NCBI GenBank assembly: GCA_026122225.1
Contig: JANEZZ010001869.1
Span: 62,001-126,000 of the forward strand
Source of the DNA: Heloderma charlesbogerti
Taxonomy: Eukaryota; Chordata; Lepidosauria; Squamata; Helodermatidae
Length of the DNA stretch: 64,000 nucleotides
Direction of reading: 5' to 3'
The first letter of the stretch is position 1. The number at the start of each line of letters is the position of its first letter. This document shows positions 1-13,044 of the stretch, one piece after another. The notes beneath the pieces were generated by a model. It was not told where the DNA came from and did no database searches. It saw only the letters and a program-made list of their open reading frames with translations. The position numbers were made by a program, and so were the translations under genes.

Positions 1-135
1 GTTCTCTGATATCCTTCTATCACCTGCCCTGTCACAGGCCTGCACAACATAGGGCCCATAAGCTTCTCTGCCTGTTGGTAGCCACTGGGGAAATTCGAAA
101 TACCTTTTCCCACGTTATTGTGGAAGAATCTAAAG

Positions 136-868
136 CAGGGGTGGGCAACCTTTTTGTCCCAAGGACTGCATGTGTCGATGGACGGTGATTTAGGAGCTGA
201 ACTCCATACACACACTTAGGGTCGCTCTGTCTCTGTCTCTGTCTCTCTCTCTCATATGCACAAAAACAAACACTGCCATGCATTCTCTCTCTCTCATTCA
301 CACAAAAATGCGCACACGCACACACGCTGACCTGGTTTGCACAATCAAAACAAGCCACCATGGTTTAAGCACGAGTTATTTGAGAGTTGTTTAACCCTTC
401 AACAAGCTATGCCACCTGGGTTCAGATGACAAAATAAGCCATGGCCGGACAGTGATTATGAAAATCACAAGTTCACAACAAGCCAACAAATTCACAATAA
501 GCTTCTTTTGATTGTGCAACACACACCCCACCTCCACCCCGGTCACGCACATATACCAAACTTCATCAGGATCACTGGGGGAAAGAGAGAGACTTTAAAC
601 CTGCCCCACCCCTTAGCTAATAGCAGTGGGGAAACATCTTGATGACAATCACTGGGGGTGGGGGAAGAGGCTTTAACCTCCCCCTACCCACCACTCCAAT
701 GAACCTGATGAATATAGTTGCTTCCCTTCAGCATCACTGTTTCCTGGTCAACATCACTGCTCAACTTAGCTGTTTCCTATCTCGATGAGGGCAAGACAAA
801 GTTAGAGCCTCACCCCACTCCTGCAGTCCTGACCAGCAGGGAAACACCCGCCACGCAACCAGTGGCTG
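136..868. mobile_element. Non-autonomous hAT-like DNA transposon, copy 1
   Basis: An 8-bp direct repeat ATCTAAAG occurs at 128-135 and again at 869-876. Between them is a 733-bp segment that begins CAGGGGTGGGCAAC and ends in CTG, as expected for hAT-type termini with 8-bp target-site duplications. The interior contains TC-rich and CA-rich simple sequence and no transposase reading frame. A second element at 13749-14507 has the same kind of ends, a similar length and partly matching interior sequence in the opposite orientation. The superfamily is inferred from TSD length and termini only. Confidence 0.7.
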
Positions 869-876
869 ATCTAAAG

Positions 877-2204
877 CCTGTGAAAACCCATCAAACATAG
901 GAGTGGTGGTGGAAGGATATATGCATCATTACTTCAGAATCCACTATTCCCGGGATTCTGAGATGCATGATAAAGCTGGGGGGGGGGGTTCTCGTTTGTT
1001 CAGTCAGCCACACTACATGACCCTCCTGTATTTGAAGGTGCAGCTAGACATGATGGTAGGAGATTCATGATCAGATTTCCCACTCCTTTTTTAAACGGTT
1101 TAATAGTTGCTGTGGGGGAGGGAAGAAGTAATTGAGACTGTGGTGCCAGGGAGAGGGGATGTAATCCTTTCCTTGCCATTTTCACAACTTCGACTCCATT
1201 CCAAGCTGCTGTTTGTACAGTGAGGGAAACATATAAGTATCATGCAGGAGAAGAAAAGGAGCGCTAGGGGAGCTGGAACATAGCAAAACATTGACCCAGT
1301 TCACACAACATGATAACCCACAGTGGGTTGTTAGCTTTGTTTGTTTCAGGGTGGCTTGTCGTGACATCCAAACTCGCTATGGTTTCCTCCGAGTGGTTTG
1401 TTAACCACACACAACCCACCCTGAGAACCTATGGCTTCTTGTTGGGTTGTTCAGGGTGGCTTGTTTTTGGAGTGCCTTGTCGTGATGTGCAAACCCGGCA
1501 CGATGGCTTGTATATGGCTTGTCGGAAGGGGCTACAGAGCCACCTGGCAAGAACAGCAAAAACACCAGTCGCTCCTCAGGATCTCGCTAACAATATCTTG
1601 AAATGAGAGTAATCAATTTACTCCTCCATTTCGTCGCCTCCCTAGATAGCAACACCTTTTTTTTCACCTTTTGAGAGATTTGTTCAAATTTAGCACTATT
1701 TTTTTCCCCACCTTCAGGAGATTTGTGCATATTTAACTGACTTTTGTTTCACCCTTGGGAAAATTTGCCCATATTTAATGTATGGGGGGGGGGGTTACCT
1801 TCTGGAAGATTTGTATAAATTTAACTTTAAAACAAAACCTTTCAGGGAAATTTGTACAAATTTGCAGTAACTACTGTACTTATACTCTAGTAAATTTGTG
1901 CAAATCTCCCCAAAGGTAAAAAAAAAATCTACAAAGTAAACTCTGCTCTGTTAGTGAGTACATTTGTGCTCATTTGTGGAGTAGCGGAGTAGGCTGCTGA
2001 GGTTGTGTTGCAAAGGCCCATGGGATTTGTGCCAGGAGCAGGCACGAGGACTAAGGATGAAACAAGCCACAGACTGCCTGATCATCTGTCGAGAGTAACG
2101 TGGGTTAGCAAGCGAACAACCAGCCCACTGTGACTTATTTGTGATGTGTGAACCAGCCCACAGACTGGGGCTGGTTATAGGGACCATGTGACTCCCATGT
2201 CACA
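877..2204. other. Non-coding, repeat-rich stretch (probable TNRC6C intron)
   Basis: No convincing exon is seen. A GTTCACAC-type MITE remnant lies near 1288-1535, with repeated GGGTTGTT/GGCTTGT blocks resembling the elements at 31060 and 55830. The segment 1655-1925 is listed separately as a degenerate tandem repeat. Confidence 0.6.
1655..1925. repeat. Degenerate ~45-bp tandem repeat with an inverted terminal copy
   Basis: A motif of the form CACCTT..GGGAGATTTGT.CAAATTTA recurs about five times at roughly 40-50 bp spacing from 1661 to about 1870. It then appears once in inverted orientation at about 1890-1925 (AAATTTGTGCAAATCTCC then CAAAGGTAAA). The copies are diverged. The inverted last copy could fold back on the others. 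Confidence 0.65.
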
Positions 2205-2695
2205 ACAACTTCACTGACTACCAGCCCATTTCCAGGACAATTCAAAGTGCTGGTTATGACCTATAAAGCTCTGCACAACTTGGGGCTAGGCCATTTGAAA
2301 GACTACATTTTCTCATATGAGCTTGCCTAAGTTTTCAGATCCTTGGCTGTTCTCCCTATCCCAGTGCAAAAGAGGTATTTCTCAGTGACTGCTCGCAGGC
2401 TCTAGAACTCCCTGACAGTTGAGGCCAGGCTAACTCCATCTTTAATATCTTTTCGCCAGCAGGCAAATACATTCTTATTCAGGCAAGCTTTTTGACTTCT
2501 AAGCTGACTTGTCAGTTTGCTGAAATAAGTTTGAAGTGGTGCGTGCTGTTTATTTCTTAATTTTATTTTTGTATTTTTAACTGATTTGCTTTGAAGTTTT
2601 TATTATAGTTTTGTATTTTACCTTGTATTTTATTGTTGTTAGCCACCTTGAGCACCATTTGTGGCAGCAAGGCAGGATATAAAATGAATCAATTG
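2205..2695 (+). mobile_element. L2-like LINE, 3' end fragment
   Basis: The sequence has phrases typical of the 3' end of L2-clade elements: a block around GACCTATAAAGC, a later TTTTATTGTTGTTAGCCACC, and a terminal AAGGCAGGATATAAAATGAA. It is diverged and has no open frame. A longer relative with the same TATAAAGCCCTAAATGG-type block is at 50800-51770. The clade assignment is by recognition, without a database comparison. Confidence 0.65.
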
Positions 2696-3271
2696 ACTGA
2701 AGGAAGAAAAGGCAGCGCGAGGGGGCGGGGAGACGACTTAGAGGTGTGAGTCCAGAAAGACCCATGGAGTGCACAAGACAAAAAAGAGGTGGATAATATA
2801 GGTTGTAGGGAAATTTGTGAAGCGGAAACATGGAGAAGAGTGTGTGTGCAAAGGGTCTTGTGAGGGAGGAAGAAGAGTGCTAACGGTGCACAGAAAAGGG
2901 GTCAGTAAATGCTTTGCCATGGTTAGCAATGTGATGTAGATCTTTTGAACTAGTAAAAATATAAAATAGCCCACAATTTGGATTGATGTCCAAATCAGGC
3001 AAATATTATACAAATCAACAAAACATATGTAATTTTTTTCTTTTGCATCAGTTTTTCCAGTATTTGAATTTGGACTCTTCAATAATAAATTGGCTGATTT
3101 CAGTTTTGGAAGTTTCCTTCATGTGCCTGATTCCATCCTTCATTTTGGAGAAGGGAACACCATTTTGGGGCTTCCTTTAACCAAAACTTTACATGATGTC
3201 TAAATGATGTCTAGTTAGGCAAATTGATTACTACTAAACTCCAGACAATTATTTTAAGCCATAGTTGGAAG

Positions 3272-4065
3272 TAGGGCTGTGCATGGACCCCCAGATCTGA
3301 CTCGGAAGCCGCTTTGGGGCTTCCAAAGCCCAATTCAGCTCAGTCTGATTCGGGGCGGGGGGCTGACCCGCCTCGGCCTACGCTTTGCCCCCCCCCCAAC
3401 ATGCCGCCCAGCCCCCAACTCCTTACCTGGACCTTTGTTCTTGGGGGGGGCGCCGCCACCAGGGGAGCTGCTACTGCTGCCACCAGGGAAGCCACTGCTG
3501 GTGCCACTGGGGAAGCCACTGCCAGGGAAAACACTGCCCGTTCAGCCTGCCAACCACCAAAAGGCATGAGGGCAGGAGTTGCCCTCCAACTGTGCTTTCT
3601 CCCTTCCTTGGAAGGAGGAGAAGGTGTCCAGTTGGAGGCCAACTCCTGCCAATGATGGCGGGCTACCGCCACCAGCTGCTAGGCCCTCTGGATGCCCGCC
3701 TGTGGTTGTCTTGTTCTGGGGAATGGAGAGAGCTATTTTTCCCTGTTTTTGCACCATGACAGTACCTGCGAGCGGCAGATCAGTGATTTTTCTGGTTCAG
3801 TCCGTGGAGGCAGATGTGTGCTGTGATATGATGGTGGTTTGGGGGATTTGCTCTGCAAAAATGATATGAAATCAAGAGAATGCCTGCCAAGGATCCATGT
3901 TTTTGTGCCGTGGCTGTGCCCATGCATGGCAGCTTCATGATGTTTCTGGTTCAATCCACGGAGGGAGATGTGCTCTGTGATTGGATGGTGGTTTTGTGGG
4001 TCTCCCCTTTAAAAATCGTATGAAATCATGAGGATCCCTTTTTGATTTTATGGATCCTCGTTTTA
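3272..4065. mobile_element. GC-rich non-autonomous element containing a tandem duplication
   Basis: A repeat-like start TAGGGCTGTGCATGGAC lies at 3273, followed by G- and C-rich homopolymer-laden sequence. Two diverged direct copies of about 160 bp follow (about 3745-3905 and 3906-4060). They share TTTCTGGTTCA.TCC and GATGGTGGTTT blocks and both contain ATGAAATCA near their ends. Overlapping open frames here sit on several strands at once, as GC-rich repeats do, and none looks like a protein. The right end of the element is not defined. Confidence 0.4.
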
Positions 4066-4075
4066 CCCAGTCCCC

Positions 4076-7000
4076 ATAGCACGCACTTTCTTCTCAGCTT
4101 CGTTCTGCCAAAGGAGAGTGGGAAGGGTTTAGGCTTCCTCTGCCATGCCTGGCAGAGACTGGGGCAGTTGCTCCCAGTGGCTAGACTGGAGTGGAGAGAG
4201 AAATGCCATGAAGCTTCCCTCTCAGCTCCCAACCTACCCTTCTGCTGCTGCTACTGCCACCCCCACCATCATTGCACACATTGGCAGCTTGTCAGGGCAG
4301 CGGGAGGCTACTGAAATATCAGGCGGCTCACACACCCCAATGGATCGTCTTGCTCCCCCCCCCCCGGGGTGCATGCACCCTGCTTTGGAGACTGCTGCTG
4401 GAGCCAAATCAGTCCTCTACTCTCCAGTAACCCCACCTCTCATAATGAGCAAACAGAGGCTGACTCACAGCAAAGCTCCCTCCCTCCTCCTCCCTGTCCT
4501 CTCCGATTCCCCCACCTCTCCCAGTGGCCAGATCTCTCTCAAAGTGATACCTCTGGCGCCTCCACATCCTCTCGGCTTCCCCTCCTCCTCCTGGCCCTCC
4601 GCTTGATCTTTCAGAAGTTGATACATTTTGGAGACAGCCTGTCTAGGCTGCTCAAAAGGCATAAGAAGAGCTCCAAATATATGAAGTGGATGTAGCACTT
4701 CGTGGAGGAGCCACTTTGCTTCGAGGTTCCTCAGTGCTGGTCTGGTCCGCTTCGTATCACGACGAGGCACCTCTGAATCAGCCCGCTTCGCCTCGATGTT
4801 CAGGCTTTGTACCAAGGCAGTGCACAGCTTTAGTTTGAAGTTGGTTAGCAAACTGAATTGTCTCAGACAAATGTGTTGAAAGGAGAAGTGCAAGTAAAAG
4901 AGGGGCAGTAGATGGTTTGACAGTGAAACAAGTGCTATGAAGAAAAGCAAGATACATCCAGGTTGTGAATAGTGAAACCTTTTATAGATGATTCATGGTT
5001 TTCATACTGCTCCCCCCACACACACACACACACACAACAATGAAAGCTAAGTTCATGTCAATAAAGCAAGATTCTATCAACTATTTCCCACATTTCAGAA
5101 TGAGTGGGTGGACCATGAGTACATTGTATATACCCTATAACCTGTGAGGAGGAAATTGGTTGCTTTTTTGCCTCCTTTTATATTCTTAAAGGTAGCCTCA
5201 AAATAATTTTAAATAAATAAACAAACCATAACATTTACACACTGTGGGGAGCCCGGACCAGTCATAATTGCCTGCATACATGGTTTTAAAAAGATTTTCC
5301 CCTCTTGCATATTATGGGGCACTACCCAAAAAGGAGAGACTAGTTTTCAAGATTCTTGAAACAGTGATCAGGCTCATGCACTCTCCCCCACATGCTCTAA
5401 TTCCTTTCCACACTCGCAGATTGTCAGCAGACCATATTTTGCCTTCAACCAAGAACTAGAAACCATAGTTTGATTCTGGTTTACAGTTCTGGTTTGTTAT
5501 GCTCCAGAAAGTAGAGGAGTGAATCAGAACACGTGAGGGAAGGAAGGAGTGTGTAGTCCGGAGCCATAGTCTTTTATCTTGTTTGTTTGTTTGTTTGCAT
5601 TTCTGTACTGCCCCTTAGCCAAGGCTGTCTGGGTGGTTTACAAAGATTAAAAAACAGTATACAACGTTTAAAAACTGTTTACATAAAACACATAAACAAA
5701 CAGTATACATGAAAACAGCATATATCTAAAAGCAACTTTGAACAATCAGCCGTAACCATATATTGCCTCAGTATTCCTACTCATCCTATTTCCAATACTT
5801 TCAGCAAGTAATTTCAATCATTCTTTCTTTCCACTATTTTCCATAGATCCAAATGTTCTCTAAAAGTAAATATGTTCCAAGGCAGGATCGCCACCACCTA
5901 TGAAAACCATATCATGAGGTTGATAGCTGGGGTTGCTGATTTCCTGAAAGCACAGGAGCCATTGAACTATAAGAACGTATAATCAGGAGTTTTAGAAAAC
6001 CTGAAAGAGTTGGTTTCATGTAATACACAATCACAACCTGAACTGACTTTCCAGGCTCTAGGATGGTACAGTCCATATGAGTCAGGGACATGCAAAACCC
6101 CATGCAACATGGTACAGCCTCTTTGTAGGTAGTGCTTCTTATAGTTCTGGTTTAGCACTGAATCTTCAAACCTTGAACATAAGTTTCCATGGAGACATGT
6201 TCTAAGAATTTGTGTGACGATTAGTTTCAGCATGTTTACTTAACTAATATGAAATACCTATTCAGTATAATGGAGACTCAAATATAATGCACTCTTACAA
6301 ACTTGAATGGGCTCTAGAAGTTCTACTGCTAAAAATCTACTTCTCTTGACATAATTGTAATCCAGTTGAGGGTTCCATTTTCTATTTTCTGATTTTATAT
6401 GCATTGGGCATTATTCATTAATACTGTGTATGCAGCACTCACATGCAAATGATTCAGGTGGACTCAGCCTTCCCCCCTGCTCCTGGCCACACACAGACAT
6501 TTAGGCAGCACAATGAGACATCTGAGGGAATGGAACATCTGTATGCCCTCCGCATCCCCACCCAGCCCACACTCTGTACCAAATGTAAGTTACTTCAGCT
6601 CCTGGCACAAGTAAATTCTTAGACACAAAGGGAGGGCTAGATGGTGTGCTGGAGGTGTATACAGATGGCCCATTCTCCCTAATGTCCCATCATGCTCCTT
6701 GTGCATTTGTCCATCTTTGGACAGGGGGAGGAAGAAAAACAGGGCTCTGTTGAGGTCTACTAGAGTCATTGCACATGGGTGCTGCACTCACAGAGCATGT
6801 GGATCCTGGCCATTGTTTTCAGTGGAAGTGCTGGATGTTAAGATTGTGCTCAAGAGAGTTCTTGCAGCAAAACAGTCACTGAAGTGGGATTTCTGAATCA
6901 GAATGAACCCACTTATGTGTACATTTAGTCTTTATAACACAAGACAAAATATGTCAAACAAAGGATTTTTTCCTATGCAGTTTGCCATTGAACAGTTCAG

Positions 7001-8009
7001 CACAGGATCTTTGACCCAATGTTTTGGTGTGCAAATCAAGTAAGATGAGTGGCTAATGACTGCTCTAGCATACATGAAAATTTGCATAGTCCACTGAGTT
7101 ATTAGAACAAACTATTGCCATTGTAAAGAAAAGTTAAAGTTACATTTTGTTAAAGTTACATTTTCTTTCATTGGGTTATTTGGAAAGGTTTTCTTATTAT
7201 TTTTTTTGCTGGTATGTTGCACACACCAGCCAGCAGTTGAGTGAACTGTTCATGTTTAAACTTTCTGACTCGATAAATAATTTTGAAGCTAAATTGTGTG
7301 GCTTTATCTAACAAGCATTACAAGAGAATTTATCATGCTAGATGGCTTCTAGTAACTTGATCAACAGTAGATGCTTTTCAACAGCCTAATCTCATGACAA
7401 TTGCACAAGGATAGCAGAACATAGGATATGACACTCAGCTTCCATTGCAGGCGCAATGGGGCACTTTGTCTCCTTGCACAGTGCTGCATCCCTGGCCTTG
7501 CCCTGTGGTTCAGCTTCAGGCACCACCATTATTGTGGCAATGGTGCACGGGCATGGGGGGGCGAGATTGACTGGGGACAGTTGTAGGGATTCTTGAAGGC
7601 AAGTGGGGCAGGGATGAGCCATTTTGTCTAACTTGCCTTGCACAGAATGCTCCTTTTAGTTTTTGTGACACACATTTTCATATACACTTCTCATCCACAA
7701 TTCATATAGCCTGGATACAGCGGCAATGAACATCATCTCCGTGGAAGTGACAATAAAGGAAAGTTAGGGTGTATATCTTCTGCATGAGCACTACTACCCT
7801 TGTCACTGTGCCATCCTTCTTCTATACTGAGTTCTACTGCATCAGATCATGCTTCCTGTAACATTTCATTTCTAGGCCTAAAGGCAAGGCTGAGTTAGCG
7901 TCTTACCTTGCATGGTTTCTGTTTGCACATGATGGTGTTAGAATTGCATATGCTACAGGAGACACCATTCTGCCCATCTTTCTTAGTTGCTTCTTTGCTG
8001 GTTCTGCAG
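4076..8009. other. Non-coding (probable TNRC6C intron)
   Basis: No exon recognised. The block 5580-5720 looks like the 3' end of a LINE (TGTTTG repeats, then CTGTACTGCCCCTTAGCC and GGGTGGTTTACAAAG). The block 4700-4800 is a short GC-rich repeat with several CTTCG motifs. The rest looks unique. I looked for the TNRC6C exon that should precede 8010 and did not find it. Confidence 0.5.
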
Positions 8010-8126
8010 GGTCATCCCCAACATCATCTCAGAATGCCACGCTGCCTTCATCGAGTGCCTGGCCACTTAGTGCCTCCGGCTACAGTAGCTCTTTCAGCAG
8101 CATTGCATCCGCACCTAGCATTGCAG
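8010..8126 (+). CDS. TNRC6C: TNRC6C coding exon (silencing domain, tryptophan/serine-rich part)
   Basis: This 117-bp exon lies between a GTTCTGCAG acceptor and a GTACGA donor. It reads through in one frame, giving a Ser-rich peptide that starts GSSPTSSQNATL (the Gly is split with the previous exon) and ends ..APSIA. I recognise this as the segment of TNRC6C upstream of the RRM, in the silencing domain through which GW182 proteins recruit PABP and the deadenylases. It is flanked by phase-1 introns on both sides, so skipping it would keep the frame. It joins in frame to the exon at 13045. A different paralogue (TNRC6A or B) is unlikely because this Ser-rich block differs from what I remember of them. 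Confidence 0.92.
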
Positions 8127-9409
8127 GTACGACCAATGGCCTCTCTACTTAGAGTCCCTCTTTGTCCAAAAAGAGAGTTGGTTCTGAAAAGGCCTCTGCT
8201 CTGATGATACTACAGGTGTGCTGCATGTCTTTGCATACTGTGCTCCTTCAAAGAACTGTCCTAGGAGTCTTGACAGTGGTGAATATGTTATGGGGATGCC
8301 TGGAACTGGAAATATCAGACACTAATACATCCCACTTCAAAATGAGAAAAATAAATCAGATGCAATGTCAGTGCCTTGGTGCTGGTTAAACTAATTTCTG
8401 TTCATGAAAATAAAATAGCTTTTAGCCCTCATACAGATGGCTTATGCACTTCCACCAACAGAGGATGTGGAAAAAAAGAGCATTACCTATCTGACATTAT
8501 CTCATTTTCTGGGAAATGAGCTGATCAATTTGGCCAGAGACTTTCTCTTTTCCATGCCCTCGCTCCCCTTCCTAGCCCTGGCCTCCATTCTCAGCAAATT
8601 TCTTGATGAAAGCAGAAGTGAGCAGTGTAGTCACTGTCAACTTGCATGTGGCTGAACGTCCATTGCATTGTATCAGCACATATCTAGCAATTTTTCAAGA
8701 TGCTGACAGCCATCTTGTTCAGTTCAGCCACACTGAGATCAATAAGTACAAGTGAGAATTCAGAGGACTCTGTGGAACGACGAAAAGGGGAGGGGGAAAA
8801 AGCAACAAATTCTGCTGTGTGCTTTTTGCCTGACTCTAAACCCTTGATCATGCTTTTATCAAATGATACATCTTGTTTTTCTACAAAAAACAAAAATGGT
8901 GTTGCATTGTCAATGTAAGATTAGTTTCCAAACAATGGATAACTTGCCTTTTTCAGGGCCAGCCTAAGCCTTTGCACCATTTGAGCCAAAAAGACCAGCT
9001 GCAGTCCTTGCCCCTACGCTAACTGCTCCTCATGTTGTGGGGAGGTGAACAAAGCAGTCTATAGAAGCTATTGCCTTGCTTTGCAAGAAAGGTCAGGGGT
9101 GCTGAGAAGAGACTATACTGTTCCCTCCCTTCACGAGAGCCCTGCACATAGCCCCCTCTCCAGTGTTCTTACATATACAGTAGATGGGGGAAAGTGGTGA
9201 GCTTGATCCTTTCACTTTTTGCAGGGCACACGGGAAGGCTCAGTCTCTTATCTCACCCTCTACCCTTCAACATTCTGTGCAAAAGTGAGAGGATCATTTC
9301 TGTGGGGATGCTTTGTTCCCAGCCAAAGACAGGGGATCAGACACCACATTGAGGGAGAACGTATGCCCCCCCCCCAATTGCCCACTGATCAGGAAACTTT
9401 GTTTATTGC

Positions 9410-9533
9410 AGGGGCAGGTCACCTGTGGCCCTCCGGATGTTTTGACTTTCAGTTCCCATGAGTTCTAGCCAGAATAGGTAATGGTGAAGGATCCTGGGGG
9501 GCAAAACGCCTGGAGGGCCGCAAGTTGCCCACA
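9410..9533. repeat. Short palindromic repeat (GGCCCTCC..ATGTTTT family), copy 1
   Basis: The left half contains GTGGCCCTCCGGATGTTTTG. The right half contains the inverted counterpart CGCCTGGAGGGCCGCAAG. The middle has CCCATGAG-type sequence, giving an imperfect hairpin of about 120 bp. Related copies occur at 31778-31888, 33865-33985 and 36556-36689. It behaves like a MITE; the family is not identified. Confidence 0.6.
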
Positions 9534-11045
9534 TTTTACTGAATGGAAGGAATGAATTTGACACCCCACCCACCCCAATCAATCCCAACTGAACATCACA
9601 TATTGGAAGGTGTGGGGCCCAGTGCTCTCACAGAGAGAATAGATGCTGGCTGCTTTTGCCACTCCCAGCTAATCTGCCCCCTGAGGTAGGGAACTTCACC
9701 CTGTGCTCCATGATAGAACCAGGCTTCACCTAACTAGGATCAAACTAAAACATAATGTCTGTTAATCACCCAGAATACCATCAGTCTTGTATAAGATGCA
9801 TTTTAATTGGTTGATCAGTTAAAAGCAAGGCAGTTAACATCTAACAAATCCTTAATTTGTAAGAGCCATAATCAAAATGTTAATATGTTGTCATGATACT
9901 GTTTTATTTTGGTCTCTTGACTGAGGACTGTGAGGGTATTGAGTTTCCCACTGCTGAAAATGGAAAGGAATGTGTGACTCCTTTGCCACAGATAGCAACT
10001 GAGCAACACATAGATCTGTAATTTTTTTATTGCATCTTAAATCTTAAAATATTATGAACATTTCTTTTTCCTCCTCTGAGTCACATTTCTTGCCGTTGTT
10101 AGCCCTCCTGATGTAAACGATATGTAACCCACCATCATGGATGGCTGTAGACTCAGATAGTCTAATCAATAATAACAGTAACAGTGAGTTTCTTAATTTT
10201 GTTCAAGCTGAAATTCAGTTAAAGCTAAAAATAAGAAAAATATAGTGAAATCTCAGCTTTTTTTTTCATTCATTCACTTGTTTGTTTTGTTAGCCCACAC
10301 TGCCTGCAATCCCAAGAAGCATGTGTACCAAACTCACATGCACAGCTGGGATATTTTAATCTATTTCAGATTTCCCACCCATCCACCCCCAGCTGTTTTT
10401 GCAAATTGAGTGGGGGAAGAGATGCAGGACAGAATCCAAAAGCATGACTACAAGAGCACAGGGCTGCACGCATGCAAATGACCTTGGTAGTTTTGGAAAC
10501 TTATCTTCTAAGCCTACTTTGGCATCAAAGGCTTTCACTCCTTACTACTGGGGTGCTGAACATATTATGAATACACCTCTTGCTAACTCCTGAAATGGAC
10601 ATAGTAGCATTCAAAGTAATTCAGTATACTTTTTTGTTTGGTATGGGCTGTTGTTGGCAATTAACATACCAGTTAAGTCTCCAGCTTTATAGGTTAAGCA
10701 GTAAAGTTGTAAAGTATATAGTTTTAAACAGCACATGGGCTCTTTTCAACAATTCTTTAAAAGGAGATAAAAATAACCATTTGCTATCTTTCATTTTAGC
10801 TGCTATGCACTTCTCGTTTGTGTGGCTTTTCTTCTTCTGTTTTACTTTTTCTTATGTGCATTGACTGTGTGAGAATCAGTAGCATAATGCCTAAACTGTT
10901 TTTAAAAGGCTGATTTAAAAATAATAAAAAGTATAGTAATTAAAACCAGGCTTAAATGTTCCTTAAGACCAATTTTGCAGTTCTTACCATTTTTATCTTT
11001 GAAGTTCATCTTGTTGAAACATTTGGGAGAAACAGCTTTGTATCT

Positions 11046-11285
11046 TGACATCGGACCAGTTCACACATGCCACAGCTGTGTAGTTTATAGAGAACATAAG
11101 GACTGAGCACTGGTTTTCATTAAAAGTTAAATACATGGTGGGGAAGGGCACACAAGGCAGAGGTTCACACTGGGACCCTGCTGTGTGTTTAACCAACATG
11201 CTTACAGCACAAGCCAATGTTCAGGGCTTACAGGTTACTAAGTGCATTTACGATGGTAGCCTTAGCCCGTGTGTGAACCAGCTGC
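11046..11285. mobile_element. MITE with CCAGTTCACACA terminal inverted repeats
   Basis: The left end has GGACCAGTTCACACATGCC at about 11053. The right end has GTGTGTGAACCAGCTGCC at about 11268, its inverted counterpart. The 240-bp interior has no coding frame of note. It is probably a non-autonomous DNA transposon. Confidence 0.6.
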
Positions 11286-13044
11286 CTTTCTCCACTGTGG
11301 AAATATTTGAAGGATGGGATATTACGCTGTATTTTTCTTACTGATGCAACTGACATCCAAGTGCAGCTCATTTCTTAGTTTTAATCCATTTTAAAATGTT
11401 TAACTTTAGAATGACCAGTTGGCCAGAAAATTAAAATTGCTTAATAGATGTGTGGCAGTGATGATTAAAAAAAAGAGTCAGAAAGGGATGTGTGATTACA
11501 GTAATAAATGTTGTGCCATGAGGGGCCCTTCTTGTGGAGGCTTTTCAAATTAGTATAGGGGATCCTGCTCTTTCTGTAACATCTGGAAACAGCTTATTAT
11601 TGAACCTAAGGCATGGTTGGTAACTTTTAGCCTGGCTCTCAGAGGGGTGTGACCTGACCTCCCAGTTGCCAGCTCAGAAGTGAGAGAGTCGTCTTTCCCT
11701 GCTCCATGTTGCCTGAAGGTATAAGTGGAAGGGCAAAGGAAGAACCCTGCTTTTCCTCTGTCTCCCTCCCCTCTTGCATGCTCCCCTTCATTCCCTTTTT
11801 CCCATCCTCTCCTCACAGACTTTATTTATTTATTACATCTATATCCCATCTTCCAATAAAAACAGTGCTCAAGGCCACTAAAAGTAAAATATAGATTAAA
11901 AAAACCTAACATATAATTAAAATACCCAAAACTCACCAAATAAAAACATACCAATAAGAAAGAAATAACAGCACCCATCGGATGCAATAAGAAAGAAATC
12001 ATAGCATCCACCGGAAAGGGAATTGTTAACAAATTGTTGGGCAATGGCCTGATGTTGTCTCTTATTGTTTCCTGGCTATCTAGAAACATTTGGAGAGCAT
12101 CCAGGGCAATTGATGGGGAATAACTTTCCATGTTAAAAGCTCAGTTCTCCTGACTGTAGGAGGAGGAAGAGAAAGAGTGAAATATGGTGATAGTAGCAAG
12201 GGGACTTACCAGCAGATCACATAGATCTAGATCCACCTATCCTCCATCATACCCTCAAAAAACTTATGGCAGCCCCTGTAGTTCAGGGAAGGGCAGACTT
12301 CAGGCCAGCAGGATCTACTTGGTTTTTTACTGTTTGTTTGTTTGTTTATTTCATTTTATTTCATTTCTATACCGCCCAATAGCCGAATACTAGAATCCAG
12401 AGGTCCACCAGCTGGAGCCAGATGCAAAATAGTAATGCGGGCAGCATAGCCAATTATCTACTGCACCCCACGATGGGTCATACACTGCAGCGAGCTACAC
12501 AAATACAAATCTACATCCGTGTTACTACAGATCATGGATTCTAACAGTCTAATTTAGACTTAAAAATTGCTGTACTGAAACAATTGGGAGTTGGAGACCC
12601 TTGCCCATCTACTGCACATCACCCAGAGATCTACCAACAGGTCCGGATCTACTTTCTGTGTTGTTCATGAAGAAGAGCACCTTTGGTTTTGGAAGCAAAA
12701 AAATGTTGTTTGTTAAGTCATTTGAAACTTGTAAATAGCAAGTTTTATTGTGAAGGCGGGATCTTATTGTTTTATCTTAGAAGTCTTATCTAATGGGATT
12801 TTTGTCCAAACCATGAAGAACAATTCTGAGATCTTGAAAGTTAGTGGATTAATGACACTAGCACCATAAGGAGAACTACAGCGAAACTCTGTCAGTAATG
12901 TTCTGCAACCTGATTATCAGTGTTTGCTAAGGAATATACAGTGCTTATTATGTTGGTGTAAAGATGAAAGCAGAACCCTGGATATCACACATTGCCTTTA
13001 TACGACATTCTAACAAATACATGAATTGCATTTCTCTGTTGCAG

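Larger units (their letters stand above)
8127..13044. other. TNRC6C intron
   Basis: No exon seen between the two recognised exons. Repeats include a ~124-bp palindromic element at 9410-9533, an inverted-repeat element at 11046-11285, and LINE-like 3' tails near 11815-11930 and 12330-12385 (TTTATTTCATTTCTATACCG). An ORF at 8437-8655 and similar short frames have no recognisable product. Confidence 0.75.

Noticed and set aside
4145..4606. 153-codon frame on + with an overlapping long frame on -
   Set aside because: Low-complexity Pro/Ser/Leu composition in GC-rich repeat-like sequence, open in several frames; no family recognised.
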